DNA of 64,000 bases from Pinibacter aurantiacus (GTDB taxonomy: Bacteria; Bacteroidota; Bacteroidia; Chitinophagales; Chitinophagaceae): assembly GCF_019130065.1 (NCBI RefSeq), contig NZ_JAHSPG010000004.1, forward strand, positions 62,001 through 126,000, read 5' to 3'. The notes beneath the pieces were generated by a model, which had not been told where the DNA came from, did not search any database, and saw only the letters and a program-made list of their open reading frames with translations. The translations under genes and the position numbers were made by a program. Shown piece after piece: positions 10,172-20,177 of the stretch. The first letter of the stretch is position 1, and each line of letters begins with the position of its first letter.

Positions 10172-10293
10172 TTATCCAATCGATTGCGGCCTTAGGCATT
10201 TCCTTCTGCTGCTTTTGGCGATCTCTTACTTATAATTTAATGGCGCCGTAAGACAAAATATACCAGCGCCTTAACCCAAAAACTAACGCTTGC

Positions 10294-13200
10294 ATGAAAA
10301 GAATCCCTCTATTAGCGGCCCTCCTCTGCCTGTTTCAGTACATGGCATTTTCTCAGACAAAGTATATAACTGGCAAGATTTCAGGAAAGGGCGACGAGCC
10401 CCTAAATGGAGCGACGGTCCAGGTAAAAGGAAGCACTAAAAGTACATTAACGGACCAAAAAGGAGAATTCCGGATTTTAGTGCCGCAAAGTGACCATGTA
10501 GTATTGGCCATTTCGTATATCGGATATGCGCCGATGGAATATGTGGTAAGCAATCAAACTACCATTAACGTAAAAATGACGGAAGATGAAGGTAAGATGC
10601 TGGATGACGTGGTTGTAAACATTGGTTACGGAAGCGTCGCCAAAAGAAATGTCACCGGAGCAGTGTCGTCCATTACCGGAAAAGACATAAAAGATTTTCC
10701 GGTAGCTACCGCTGCAGAAGCGTTGGCGGGAAAACTGGCGGGCGTATCGGTAACAACCTCAGAAGGTAAACCGGGAGCCGATATATTGATACGGGTTCGT
10801 GGCGGCGGTTCAATTACACAGGATAATTCACCCCTCTATATCGTTGACGGAATCCAGGTGGAAAATGCCCTGGCAATTATTTCTCCCCAGGAGATCCAAT
10901 CCATCGACGTGCTGAAAGACGTCGCCTCAACGGCGGTGTATGGAGCCCGTGGCGCAAACGGTGTAGTCCTCATTACTACCAAAGGCGGAAAAGGGGGAAG
11001 AACAACCGTTTCTTTCAACGGGTTTGCCGGTGTACGCTCGATTGTTAACAAACTGCCTGTAATGAAGCCTTATGATTATGTGATGTATCAATACCAATTG
11101 TACAACAACAACTCCGATCAGCAAACCAAAGATGCCTTTACCAAATCTTACGGAACATGGGAAGACCTTGATATTTACAAAAACGTTCCATTTGTTGACT
11201 GGCAGGATCGTGTTTTTGGCCGCGACGCATTTTCACATACAGAAAGCTTTAATATCAATGGCGGAACCAAAGCGTCTAACTTCAATTTTACCCTTAATAA
11301 TTACAAAGAAGATGGGATTATGCTGAATTCCGGAGCAGGTCGAATTTTTACAGCTTTCCGATATGACAATATCATTTCGCCAAAATTTAAATGGGGATTT
11401 TCGGCGCGTTACAGCAGACAGCAGGTATGGGGAGCAGGTACGTCCAATACTGGGTCTCAAAGCAATAATAAATTGCGTAATGCCGTGCGCTATAAACCTT
11501 ATGAAGATTTGGGAGAGGGCAGTTCATCAGCGGACGAATTTGACCCCGATTATGCCAACCTCACAAACCTCACCGGTCCTGTGCTTGATGCAAACGCTGT
11601 GGACAAAACGGACTACCTCAATCAGGTGATATCAAGTATCAATGCCCAATATTCGATCCTGCCAGGTTTGAATTTCAAGACAGTGTTTGGTGTTACGGAT
11701 AGCTATCGAAAAACAAATCAGTTTAGCAGTGCCATCACTTCGGTGGCAAGGCAAAATGCGAACATGCCTGTCGTGGATATGTCAAATAGTAATACCATCA
11801 CCCTCACCAATACAAATACTTTATCCTATGATCTGAAAATAAAAGCGGACCATAGTATCACCCTTTTGTTGGGTCAGGAAATCAATCAAAGCAACACCAA
11901 TAACGCAGCCGTAAATGTAAAATGGCTGCCGGTAGATATAACAGCGGATCAGGCCTATGCCGGTATCCAAAAAGCAACACCACCTTCGGGCGCCATCCAG
12001 GATCCTCCCACTACATCTGTCTCCCAGACACGTCTGTCGTCCTGGTTTGGACGCGCAAACTATTCTTTCAGGGATAAATACATGACATCGTTTATTGTAA
12101 GGCGTGACGGATCATCGCTTTTCGCACCTGAAAACAGGTATGCAACTTTCCCTTCTGCACAGTTGGCCTGGAACATTGCTCGAGAAAACTTTTTCAAGAA
12201 GCTTGAACAAAGTTGGTTCAACAACCTGAAACTGCGATTGAGCTATGGTGCGGGAGGTAATAACCGTATCGGTGTGGATCTGTATAAAACACTGTATGCT
12301 TCCAGTAGCAACAACGGGTATGCGGTAGTAGAAGCCGTGACACCAGGTTTTGCTCCATCATCTTTTGCCAATCCTAATATCAAATGGGAAACAACCATAT
12401 CAAGAAATATTGGCCTTGACATGAGTTTTCTCGATAGTAAATTGAACCTATCGGTAGATGTTTATAGCAACAACACGAAAGACTTGTTGTTAACTGCACA
12501 AATCCCCTCCACATCAGGTTACACCAGCCAATTGCAAAATATAGGAAAGACATCCAACAAGGGTATTGAACTCCAATTAAATGCCCGGGTGGTAAGCAAC
12601 AAAAATTTCAATTATACGATCAATTTCAACATTTCACATAATCAGAACAGGATAGTCAACCTGGGGGTGGACCAATATGGAAATCCTAAAAAATCTTACA
12701 CTGTGGCATCCGGGGGTATCAATGGTAACGACTTCCTGGCTGAAGTTGGTTCTTCTATCGGGCAGTTTTATGGATATCAAAGTGATGGCCGTTATGAACT
12801 GGAAGATTTTGATGCAGTATACAATGCAACCGCTAACAGCTATTCATTTACTTTAAAAAAGGGCATTGCGAATGCCAGTGCGATTGCTCTTGGAGGCAAA
12901 GCGCCACAACCAGGCGACATGAAGCTTAAAAAAATATCAGGTACAGAAGGCGATGATATTACAGAAGCAGACAAAAAAATCTTAGGCAATGCCTTTCCAA
13001 AATTTGCAGGTGGCCTGGGTCAGCAATTTTCCTATAAAAATTTTGACGCTTCCCTGTTCATCAACTTCTCTTATGGTAATAAAACCTATAACGCAAACAA
13101 AACTGAATTTACCGGACAGTATCTGTATAAAGACAATAACATGCTGGAAGTTGTTAGCAACAGATGGAAATGGTACGATGACAATGGCGTAAAAGTGACT

Positions 13201-13542
13201 GATCCAAAACAACTTGAAGCAATGAATGCCAATACAACATTCTGGACCCCTCCAGCGGGGAATTACATTCTCACCAGTTATGCCATTGAAGACGGTTCAT
13301 TTATTCGCATCTCCAATGTAACCCTAGGGTATTCGTTGCCGGGAAATTTCATCAAACGAACAAAAGTATTTTCAAGGTTCCGCTTCTATGCTACGGTAAA
13401 CAATCTTTGGACATTTACCAAATACACCGGTTATGATCCTGAGGCCAATACAAGAAGAAGCAACCCGCTGACACCCGGAGTTGACTATGCAGCGTACCCG
13501 CGTAGCCGTTATATCGTTGGAGGCTTGGAAATTGGTTTTTAA
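10294..13542 (+). CDS. SusC/RagA-family TonB-dependent outer-membrane transporter
   Basis: This protein has 1082 residues. After a signal peptide (MKRIPLLAALLCLFQYMAFS) come a CarboxypepD_reg-like domain (about 24-105), the entry segment DDVVVNIGYGSVAKRNVTG, and the plug motif SPLYIVDGIQVENA...DVLKDVASTAVYGARGANGV. A long beta-barrel ends in LEIGF. No STN domain is present, as expected for a carbohydrate-type SusC. It heads a plus-strand operon with susD (24 bp downstream), a beta-helix lipoprotein and GH28. The GH28 points to import of pectic oligosaccharides. Confidence 0.95.
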   Translation: MKRIPLLAALLCLFQYMAFSQTKYITGKISGKGDEPLNGATVQVKGSTKSTLTDQKGEFRILVPQSDHVVLAISYIGYAPMEYVVSNQTTINVKMTEDEGKMLDDVVVNIGYGSVAKRNVTGAVSSITGKDIKDFPVATAAEALAGKLAGVSVTTSEGKPGADILIRVRGGGSITQDNSPLYIVDGIQVENALAIISPQEIQSIDVLKDVASTAVYGARGANGVVLITTKGGKGGRTTVSFNGFAGVRSIVNKLPVMKPYDYVMYQYQLYNNNSDQQTKDAFTKSYGTWEDLDIYKNVPFVDWQDRVFGRDAFSHTESFNINGGTKASNFNFTLNNYKEDGIMLNSGAGRIFTAFRYDNIISPKFKWGFSARYSRQQVWGAGTSNTGSQSNNKLRNAVRYKPYEDLGEGSSSADEFDPDYANLTNLTGPVLDANAVDKTDYLNQVISSINAQYSILPGLNFKTVFGVTDSYRKTNQFSSAITSVARQNANMPVVDMSNSNTITLTNTNTLSYDLKIKADHSITLLLGQEINQSNTNNAAVNVKWLPVDITADQAYAGIQKATPPSGAIQDPPTTSVSQTRLSSWFGRANYSFRDKYMTSFIVRRDGSSLFAPENRYATFPSAQLAWNIARENFFKKLEQSWFNNLKLRLSYGAGGNNRIGVDLYKTLYASSSNNGYAVVEAVTPGFAPSSFANPNIKWETTISRNIGLDMSFLDSKLNLSVDVYSNNTKDLLLTAQIPSTSGYTSQLQNIGKTSNKGIELQLNARVVSNKNFNYTINFNISHNQNRIVNLGVDQYGNPKKSYTVASGGINGNDFLAEVGSSIGQFYGYQSDGRYELEDFDAVYNATANSYSFTLKKGIANASAIALGGKAPQPGDMKLKKISGTEGDDITEADKKILGNAFPKFAGGLGQQFSYKNFDASLFINFSYGNKTYNANKTEFTGQYLYKDNNMLEVVSNRWKWYDDNGVKVTDPKQLEAMNANTTFWTPPAGNYILTSYAIEDGSFIRISNVTLGYSLPGNFIKRTKVFSRFRFYATVNNLWTFTKYTGYDPEANTRRSNPLTPGVDYAAYPRSRYIVGGLEIGF

Positions 13543-13566
13543 TCAAACGAAAAAAATGATTGTAAA

Positions 13567-15396
13567 ATGTTAAACTCAAAATATAACAAAAGTCTTATTG
13601 CCATTGGAATGGCCATCGTCTTAAATACTTCAACTGGTTGCAAAAAGTATCTTGATATTGAAAACCCCTCAACCATTTCTCAAGCTGTAGCATTCACCAG
13701 CACATCATACACCAACTCCGCACTTATTGGTGTCTACAACCAATTGTGCGGAGACAATGGTGTCACCAAAGAAGGTACTATCTGGGCCCTGTCTGCAGAT
13801 GATTTTAAAACTTCAGGTAGTTACAGTCCGCAGGACCGCCGGGGCATTAGTATGTATGGAGCCACCTATGAAAACAGTGAGTTGCTGAATGGATTTAATC
13901 AATTGTATTCAGGCATTGAAAGGGCAAATATTTGTATTGACGGGATCAAAAATTCTGCTTTATATGCCGAAGGATCGGATTCAAAAGCCCTGATGGGCTC
14001 CTATTTGGGAGAAGCACTGGCATTGCGTGCACATTTCTATTTGTCACTCGTAAAAAACTGGGGAAATGTTGTGGCACAATGGGAACCATCGTCAAAAGTT
14101 GCTGTACTGGATGCATCAGTAACAGCAGGCCCGATCATACTTGAGCACCTGTTAGAAGACCTGAAGGAAGCAGAACAATTGGTTCCATGGCGCACCGAAT
14201 CTCCCAACCCTGATACCAGGTTTACCAAGGGAGCGGTAAAAGCTTTGCGTGCCCGCATTGCGATGTTTCGCGCTGGATACATGATGAATAAAGAAACCAA
14301 CATGATGGAACGAAGCAGCGATTATAAAAAATACTACCAGGTTGCTTACGATGAATGCAAAGAGTTAATGAACAGAAGAGATCAGCATAGCCTGAATCCA
14401 AGCTATGAAAATGTTTTCAAATCACTGCATACAAGCACTAGAACCGATCCCACTTTTGAACTGATGTTTGAAGTGGGGGCTTATGGCGCAGGCGCACGTA
14501 CCGATACGAAACTTGGCTATTACAACGGTTTGCGCATCAATGCATCCTCCAGGTTTGGACAAGGTGGAGGCGGAGAACTGGCCATCCCAACTTATTTCTA
14601 CGAATTTGACCAACTTGGTGATTGTCGCCGTGATGTAACAATCGGTTCTTATGAAATCGATGCAACTAGCCAAAAAGTGATGAACACTTTAAACAACATG
14701 ACCGACGCAAAATTCCGTCGCTCCTGGACAAACATGGTTGGCACCACCCAAAACCTGGCTGTAAACTGGCCGGTAATCCGATTTGCAGATGTCTTATTGT
14801 ATTTCGCTGAAGCAGACAATGAGTTGAACAATGGGCCTACTGAAGAAGGCAAAAACGCTTTACTGGAAGTTAGAAAGAGAGCATTTTTAGGACATGAGGA
14901 CAGACTGCCCGTTATGCCTGACAACTATCCTGACTTCTTCAATGCCATAGTAAAAGAAAGACTACTGGAGTTTGGCGCGGAAGGCATTCGTAAATACGAT
15001 CTTATCCGTTGGAATATCATGGGCGCCAAATTTGAAGAAACACGTACCAAACTTCGCCAGCTAATGAACGGTGAAAGTGTATACGCAAACATTCCCAATT
15101 ATGTTTATTCGAAAGCTGCACCTTACAATGTTATCAACGCTAACCTGGAATTTGCGACTTTGGATACATATGGTGGTTCGCCGAGTGTAACGCTATTCCA
15201 ACCAGGATTAGGTACATCCACGGCACCTTCCGGGTATACCACCAAAAATTGGCGGGCCAGCCTAAATGAAGCTTCCATTACAGGTACTTCTACCGGTTTC
15301 GCTGTCTATTTCGAATCCAATAAAAAAGAGGTGTTGCCTTTCCACCAAACCACTTTGTTACAAAACACCAAGACAATTCAAAACTACGGCTACTAA
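13567..15396 (+). CDS. SusD/RagB-family outer-membrane glycan-binding lipoprotein
   Basis: The 609-residue protein has lipobox Cys25 (TSTGCKK). The helical SusD core is recognisable (GEALALRAHFYLSLVKNWGN, KGAVKALRARIAMFRAGYM). The C-terminal part contains PVIRFADVLLYFAEADNEL and KERLLEFGAEGIRKYDLIRWN, the usual RagB/SusD end block. It is longer than the SusD at 5054, as is common in pectin and hemicellulose loci. It partners the SusC immediately upstream and is followed after 12 bp by the beta-helix lipoprotein. Confidence 0.93.
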   Translation: MLNSKYNKSLIAIGMAIVLNTSTGCKKYLDIENPSTISQAVAFTSTSYTNSALIGVYNQLCGDNGVTKEGTIWALSADDFKTSGSYSPQDRRGISMYGATYENSELLNGFNQLYSGIERANICIDGIKNSALYAEGSDSKALMGSYLGEALALRAHFYLSLVKNWGNVVAQWEPSSKVAVLDASVTAGPIILEHLLEDLKEAEQLVPWRTESPNPDTRFTKGAVKALRARIAMFRAGYMMNKETNMMERSSDYKKYYQVAYDECKELMNRRDQHSLNPSYENVFKSLHTSTRTDPTFELMFEVGAYGAGARTDTKLGYYNGLRINASSRFGQGGGGELAIPTYFYEFDQLGDCRRDVTIGSYEIDATSQKVMNTLNNMTDAKFRRSWTNMVGTTQNLAVNWPVIRFADVLLYFAEADNELNNGPTEEGKNALLEVRKRAFLGHEDRLPVMPDNYPDFFNAIVKERLLEFGAEGIRKYDLIRWNIMGAKFEETRTKLRQLMNGESVYANIPNYVYSKAAPYNVINANLEFATLDTYGGSPSVTLFQPGLGTSTAPSGYTTKNWRASLNEASITGTSTGFAVYFESNKKEVLPFHQTTLLQNTKTIQNYGY

Positions 15397-15408
15397 AAAC
15401 AATCCAAC

Positions 15409-17049
15409 ATGTTACAATCCTCTTTAAATAAAATCCTGTTTGGCATACTGACAACAATGATTATCGGTGCAGTTGCCTGTAAGAAAGACGACCCTAGTGC
15501 AGACTTGCAACCGCCGAGACTTTTCAAGCCCAGCGGTGTTTCAGTAAAAACGGACTCAGTATCCGCACACATAACTTGGGATGCTCCTTTGCGCAGTGGA
15601 GGTCAGACCATCAACTACACTGCTGAAATTTCCACGGATTCAAATTTTGCCACAACGAGCATGTCAGTAAAAACCGATACAACGGCGGTGACGATCACTG
15701 AAGACCAGGTTGCCCTTCGGACGAAATATTTTATTCGCGTAAAGGCTAACACGTATGAGGACCAACCCGAATCGAAATGGCTTAATGGCGCATCATTCGC
15801 CATTAACGGTGTGCAAATATTCTTACCTATCAGGGAAACAGAACTCACCGAAAACAAAGCAACACTGAGATGGCGTATTACTCCAGGGCTGACTGATATT
15901 AAGTTGGCTGTTAAAGGGGGAACGTCGACCACTCACACGTTGACGGCAGATGAACTTAGTACAGGGATGACAAGCTTTACGGGCCTTGTTGCCGATACCG
16001 GCTACTATGCGGAAATTTTCGCCGGAACAAAAAGCCGTGGATTTCTCAACTTCAGAACCGGTGCTCCAACGGTGTATTCCACCATCTTAAACCCGGGTGA
16101 TGATATTGCAGCAGCCATCAACAATGCAGCCAATAACGATATCATTGGCCTCAACCCAGGAACCTATGATGCCGGAAATACAAGCTTTGTATTAATGCAA
16201 AAAACTATTACTCTTAAGTCAACTTCCAATGACCCTACTGATACCAAAGTGAATTTCAAAGAATTTACACTTCGTGGAAATGGTGCCGGAATTAAACTTT
16301 ACGGTATTGATCTGGACGGCACGCCTTCAGGCGCACTATATTTTATTAATCTGACAGGTGTAGCAGCTGATGCAGAACTCGCCACCTATACCCAGGTAAT
16401 TGTCGACAACTGTAAAGTTCACGGTGCCGCTACAAGCTTCATGCGTGCAAACAGAGGTGCCAACGCCGGTGATTATAAAATGGATTTGATCAAAGTAAAC
16501 AACTCCATTATCTACAACGTGGCAACAGGATTGAGTTATAACTGCTTTCATTTGGACAAACTCGAATTCAAGACGATGCAGGTGACCAAATCGACCTTCT
16601 ACAATGTGGGACAGGCCCTTGCTTCCTCCTCCACTGTGTTGATAAATATGCCTAGCATCAGTTTTGACCATTGCACCATCAATAATCTTGGCGGTAAGGA
16701 TAAATATGTTCTGATGGACGCCAATGCCAATCCTGTAAGATTCAGCATTACCAATAGTATTGTCGCTAACATTCCTTTGCCAAACGCTACCGTTCAGGCA
16801 ACTACCATTCGTGCAAACGGCGCCGGTACATCGCTTAGCTATACCAACAATAATCATTTCAAACTCACCAACGGTAAGACAACGGCGGACCTGGCATTCC
16901 CAACCAGCAATATTACAATGATAGGAAACAACACACTCGATCTTGGTTGGACAGCAGAGACGAATGTTTTCTACCTGCCGCAAAACTCGATCTTGAGAAC
17001 TGTCAGTTCCACCGGTGGTGCTATTGGAGACCCAAGATGGACCTATTGA
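15409..17049 (+). CDS. Surface lipoprotein with fibronectin-III-like and right-handed beta-helix domains (DUF4957/DUF5123-like)
   Basis: The 546-residue protein has lipobox Cys24 (GAVACKK). One or two Fn3-like sandwich domains follow (about 35-210: PSGVSVKTDSVSAHITWDAP, KYFIRVKA). From about 220 a parallel beta-helix resembles pectate-lyase-like folds (LNPGDDIAAAINNAANNDII, LNPGTYDAG, then repeated short strands with V-D-N-C/I-N-N-S turns). Proteins of this layout stand beside susCD in Bacteroidetes pectin loci. It could be a glycan-binding protein or a lyase; no catalytic set is obvious. DUF4957/DUF5123 is my recollection of the family and should be confirmed by HMM search. Confidence 0.72.
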   Translation: MLQSSLNKILFGILTTMIIGAVACKKDDPSADLQPPRLFKPSGVSVKTDSVSAHITWDAPLRSGGQTINYTAEISTDSNFATTSMSVKTDTTAVTITEDQVALRTKYFIRVKANTYEDQPESKWLNGASFAINGVQIFLPIRETELTENKATLRWRITPGLTDIKLAVKGGTSTTHTLTADELSTGMTSFTGLVADTGYYAEIFAGTKSRGFLNFRTGAPTVYSTILNPGDDIAAAINNAANNDIIGLNPGTYDAGNTSFVLMQKTITLKSTSNDPTDTKVNFKEFTLRGNGAGIKLYGIDLDGTPSGALYFINLTGVAADAELATYTQVIVDNCKVHGAATSFMRANRGANAGDYKMDLIKVNNSIIYNVATGLSYNCFHLDKLEFKTMQVTKSTFYNVGQALASSSTVLINMPSISFDHCTINNLGGKDKYVLMDANANPVRFSITNSIVANIPLPNATVQATTIRANGAGTSLSYTNNNHFKLTNGKTTADLAFPTSNITMIGNNTLDLGWTAETNVFYLPQNSILRTVSSTGGAIGDPRWTY

Positions 17050-17086
17050 TTAAACGAGTCATAAAAAAAAATAAGAATAAAGCACA

Positions 17087-18748
17087 ATGAAAGCACCCAG
17101 CATGAAGTGGAATATAAAACTTAGTCTTATCGTTTGTCTTAGCACCTGCGTCGCCAATGTATTGAGGGCGCAGGATAAGACACCGTATTCATGGTCAAAC
17201 CTGCCACCAATAAATAAACCCGTCTTTAAAAATGACACCATAAGCATCTTTGCCACGGGCGCAAAGCCAGATGGTATAACGCTCAATACCGTAAGCATCA
17301 ACAGAGCCATTGAAAAGATAAGTGAACAAGGTGGCGGGGTCGTACTCATACCCAATGGTGTCTGGCTAACCGGACCGATTCAATTGAAAAACAATGTAAA
17401 CCTTCATTTGGAAAGAGCGGCACTTTTGCAGTTCACATCTGATAAAACTTTATACCCATTAGTTAAGGCCAATTTTGAAGGAAAGGAAACCGTTAGAAAT
17501 TTAGCGCCAATTACAGGAACCGACTTAATCAATGTCGCTATCACGGGAGATGGAGTGATAGATGGCAATGGAGAAGCCTGGCGTTCCGTAAAAAAAGACA
17601 AGATGACCGAACCCGAATGGCAGAAACTCATCGCGTCAGGTGGCATCATTGGCGCCGATGGAAAAACATGGTATCCTTCCAGCGGATATTTATTAGGGGA
17701 AAAACAAAAAGATGAACCCAAAAAAGACTCAACGGACTTTACTGCTATCAAGGATTTCCTTCGACCGAACTTATTGGTTTTAACGAATTGCAAAAACGTT
17801 CTCTTGCAAAATGCTACTTTTCAAAACTCACCTGCATGGGGCCTGCACATAATATTGAGTGAAAATGTAACGATGGAGAATCTCAACGTTAGAAATCTTC
17901 CAAGCGCCCAAAACGGTGATGGCATAGATATCGAATCCTCTGCTTATGTAGCGGTACAAAACTGCACCATAGATTGCGGAGACGATGGTATTTGTCTCAA
18001 ATCCGGTAAAGATGAAGAAGGGCGTAAAAGAGGAAAGCCTTCACAATTTATCATCATTAGAAACAATATTGTGTATCATGCTCATGGTGGCTTTGTCATA
18101 GGCAGTGAGATGTCCGGCGGGGCCCATGATATTTTTGTTGAAGATTGCATTTTTATAGGAACTGATATTGGACTAAGATTTAAAACTGCGAGGGGCCGCG
18201 GAGGTATTGTTGAAAATGTCTATATACGTAACATCAATATGCATGGCATTGTCAACGATGCTATTTTATTCGACATGTATTATTTTTCAAAAGCAAAATC
18301 ATTAGCCGAAACGAATGGAAAAGTCGATATACCGGCAACTGACGAAGGCACCCCTCAATTCAGAAATTTTTCAGTTAGCAATATCATCTGCGAAGGCGCC
18401 AATCGTGCAATTTTGATTAGAGGTTTACCTGAGATGAGTATTGAAAATATTACTCTTGACAATATTACCATCAAATCAAAAAAAGGAGCCGACATCATTG
18501 AGGCCCGAAACATTAAAATGCATGACATCGTTTTAAGCTGCGATCATAACGGACCTTTGTTCAATATAGAAAACAGCAAAGACCTGGTATTCGACAGCAT
18601 TAAAGCAATAATAACCCCGGAAATATTCTTTAGCATTAATGGTGATCGAACTGGAGATATAAAGGTGGAACAAACAAACCTTAAACCGATCAAAAAAAAC
18701 GTATTGTTTAATTATGGGGCCGATCAGTCTAAATTTTTTATTTTGTAA
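17087..18748 (+). CDS. Glycoside hydrolase family 28 (polygalacturonase-like), exported
   Basis: The 553-residue protein has a signal peptide (cleavage near VLRAQ). It shows the GH28 active-site set on a beta-helix: NGDGIDIES (near 276), CGDDGICLKSG with the catalytic Asp pair near 299-300, the His motif HAHGGFVIGSE (near 333) and LRFKT (R-x-K near 364). GH28 enzymes cut alpha-1,4-galacturonic-acid bonds in homogalacturonan or rhamnogalacturonan, or remove terminal GalA. It is the last gene of the plus-strand operon and gives the strongest substrate clue for the locus. Whether it acts exo or endo cannot be told. A second ATG five codons in is an alternative start. Confidence 0.93.
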   Translation: MKAPSMKWNIKLSLIVCLSTCVANVLRAQDKTPYSWSNLPPINKPVFKNDTISIFATGAKPDGITLNTVSINRAIEKISEQGGGVVLIPNGVWLTGPIQLKNNVNLHLERAALLQFTSDKTLYPLVKANFEGKETVRNLAPITGTDLINVAITGDGVIDGNGEAWRSVKKDKMTEPEWQKLIASGGIIGADGKTWYPSSGYLLGEKQKDEPKKDSTDFTAIKDFLRPNLLVLTNCKNVLLQNATFQNSPAWGLHIILSENVTMENLNVRNLPSAQNGDGIDIESSAYVAVQNCTIDCGDDGICLKSGKDEEGRKRGKPSQFIIIRNNIVYHAHGGFVIGSEMSGGAHDIFVEDCIFIGTDIGLRFKTARGRGGIVENVYIRNINMHGIVNDAILFDMYYFSKAKSLAETNGKVDIPATDEGTPQFRNFSVSNIICEGANRAILIRGLPEMSIENITLDNITIKSKKGADIIEARNIKMHDIVLSCDHNGPLFNIENSKDLVFDSIKAIITPEIFFSINGDRTGDIKVEQTNLKPIKKNVLFNYGADQSKFFIL

Positions 18749-18755
18749 CAATAAC

Positions 18756-18785
18756 AAAGCCGGGCTCATTCCAGGGCCCGGCTTT
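18756..18785 (+). terminator. Terminator after GH28
   Basis: AAAGCCGGGC and GCCCGGCTTT form a perfect 10-bp GC-rich stem eight bases after the GH28 stop. The following bases (TAAATG) are not a strong T-run. Confidence 0.7.
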
Positions 18786-18944
18786 AAATGTTTCTGGAAA
18801 GTAAATAAATTTAGAAGTATAGCCAATAACAGATTATCATTAAAAAGGGAGGTTATTAAAAATAACACTCCCCTGTACACCACGAGAAAAACCTAATTTT
18901 CGATGAACGAATACTTCTAAACTATTTTTTGTTAATGTTATGAA

Positions 18945-18975
18945 GAAAGTAAAAACTGACACCTGTTATTACAGG
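18945..18975 (-). terminator. Probable terminator of the first TlpA/SusCD cassette
   Basis: On the minus strand CCTGT-AATA-ACAGG is followed by TGTCAGTTTTTAC, about 30 bases after the last TlpA stop codon. The stem is only 5 bp, so this is tentative. Confidence 0.4.
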
Positions 18976-19006
18976 CGACGACCTTTGATAAAATGCTACA
19001 TAAAAA

Positions 19007-20131
19007 CTATTTCTTCTCCAGCACATTTTTATATCTCTGAAGTCTATCCATTTCTTTCTCGAGATATGCAGCTGGTGGAGGAGCTTTCGCAGCATTACAC
19101 CAGTCTATAAACTTTTGAAGTGTCTCTACTGCCTTGGCCACATCTCCGAAATTAAAATAAGCCGCGCTTGACATTGGCCAGAATCCAAAATTATTTGGTT
19201 GCTTCTCAAAATAACTAATTGCATAGGCATAAAATTTTTTATTTAAATTTTCTTCAGCTGAAAAAACGCGAACGATGGCATATTGAATCATAGCGGAGTC
19301 TTTAAAACGTAGCGCATCGCTATAGGCCTGGTCTGGATCTAAATGAATCAACGAAGTATAATAGGCTATAAACAAAAAACTCTTCTTCGAAGGATCGGCC
19401 TGGATAGTCGAATTGTATCGTTTCATAGCAAGGCCATAATCTTTCGAATCAATGGCGTCCTGGATTGGTTTTAGGGCTGCCACTTGTGCTTCCAGTTCTT
19501 TATTTCCTTTAAACGTACTCTCCTGTGATTTGGCAATCTTAGCTGCGAAGCCTTTCGAATCAAATTTGCCTTCTATAATTTGGAGTAACACACTATCCAT
19601 CTCCATGGGTTGACCTATCCAAGCGATTTTTCCATTGCCATCAACAATTATGGTCGCAGGTATTGATGTTTGGCCAGTTGCCTCTACCCAATTTTTGACC
19701 ATGTATCCATCAATACCATCCATTGCAACGTTGTATCCCATCCTATCATCCATGTCCTTAACAAATTTGTCAACAAGCTCATTGATGTTTTGTCCTGGTT
19801 TACCACGTTCCCACACGCTTACACCCGTAAAAGTTGCTTTTCCCGCATACTTTTTTGCCAGTTCAGTAACGTGCGGCATCGCTTTTATACAAGGGCCGCA
19901 CCAGGTTGCCCAAAACTCGAAAACATAAACCATTCCCTTTTCAAACTTTTGAACAGGCTTGCCTTTTATCCACCTCACTTTCACCTCAGGTGCCGGATCA
20001 CCTATGCGCAATTCATTTTTGTTTTGTAACGTATCAATATTGTTCAACACTATTGATTTACTTTCTGCAAAGGAGCGAAAACTCATAGAGAAAAGCAGCA
20101 ACGCTAATATCTCTCTCATTGAAATTTGCAT
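19007..20131 (-). CDS. TlpA/ResA-family exported thioredoxin-like protein
   Basis: The 374-residue protein has a signal peptide, a short leader, and a thioredoxin fold with the redox motif FWATWCGPCIKAMPHV (Cys near 77 and 80) and cis-Pro in TSIPATIIVDGNGKIAWIG. After about residue 190 comes a helical, TPR-like C-terminal region (LKPIQDAIDSKDYGLAMKRY). TlpA-type proteins act in the periplasm as disulphide reductases. It is the last gene of a minus-strand cassette, 46 bp after a paralogue. Its redox partner is unknown. Two tandem TlpA proteins behind susCD suggest handling of a thiol-containing substrate, but that is inference. Confidence 0.9.
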   Translation of the reverse strand: MQISMREILALLLFSMSFRSFAESKSIVLNNIDTLQNKNELRIGDPAPEVKVRWIKGKPVQKFEKGMVYVFEFWATWCGPCIKAMPHVTELAKKYAGKATFTGVSVWERGKPGQNINELVDKFVKDMDDRMGYNVAMDGIDGYMVKNWVEATGQTSIPATIIVDGNGKIAWIGQPMEMDSVLLQIIEGKFDSKGFAAKIAKSQESTFKGNKELEAQVAALKPIQDAIDSKDYGLAMKRYNSTIQADPSKKSFLFIAYYTSLIHLDPDQAYSDALRFKDSAMIQYAIVRVFSAEENLNKKFYAYAISYFEKQPNNFGFWPMSSAAYFNFGDVAKAVETLQKFIDWCNAAKAPPPAAYLEKEMDRLQRYKNVLEKK

Positions 20132-20177
20132 TTTAGAAGTATATTGAATGTAAATTTGATTTTCTTTCTTCCTGATT

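Larger units (their letters stand above)
9747..10293. other. Divergent regulatory region between two susC genes
   Basis: This 547-bp gap separates two divergent susC genes. It holds a 10-bp inverted repeat near the minus-strand susC (9795-9837) and a TAGGTTTG promoter element for the plus-strand susC (10164-10171). A CAAACTTA octamer (9921-9928) reads as TAAGTTTG on the minus strand, with no clear -33 partner. No convincing gene lies inside it. Confidence 0.6.

Noticed and set aside
10057-10251. 64-residue open frame in the divergent susC region
   Set aside because: It starts at TTG, overlaps the predicted promoter and has no recognisable family.
16336-16983. 215-residue open frame antisense to the beta-helix lipoprotein
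   Set aside because: It lies wholly opposite a well-supported gene, has no recognisable domain and is rich in Cys/His runs typical of shadow frames.
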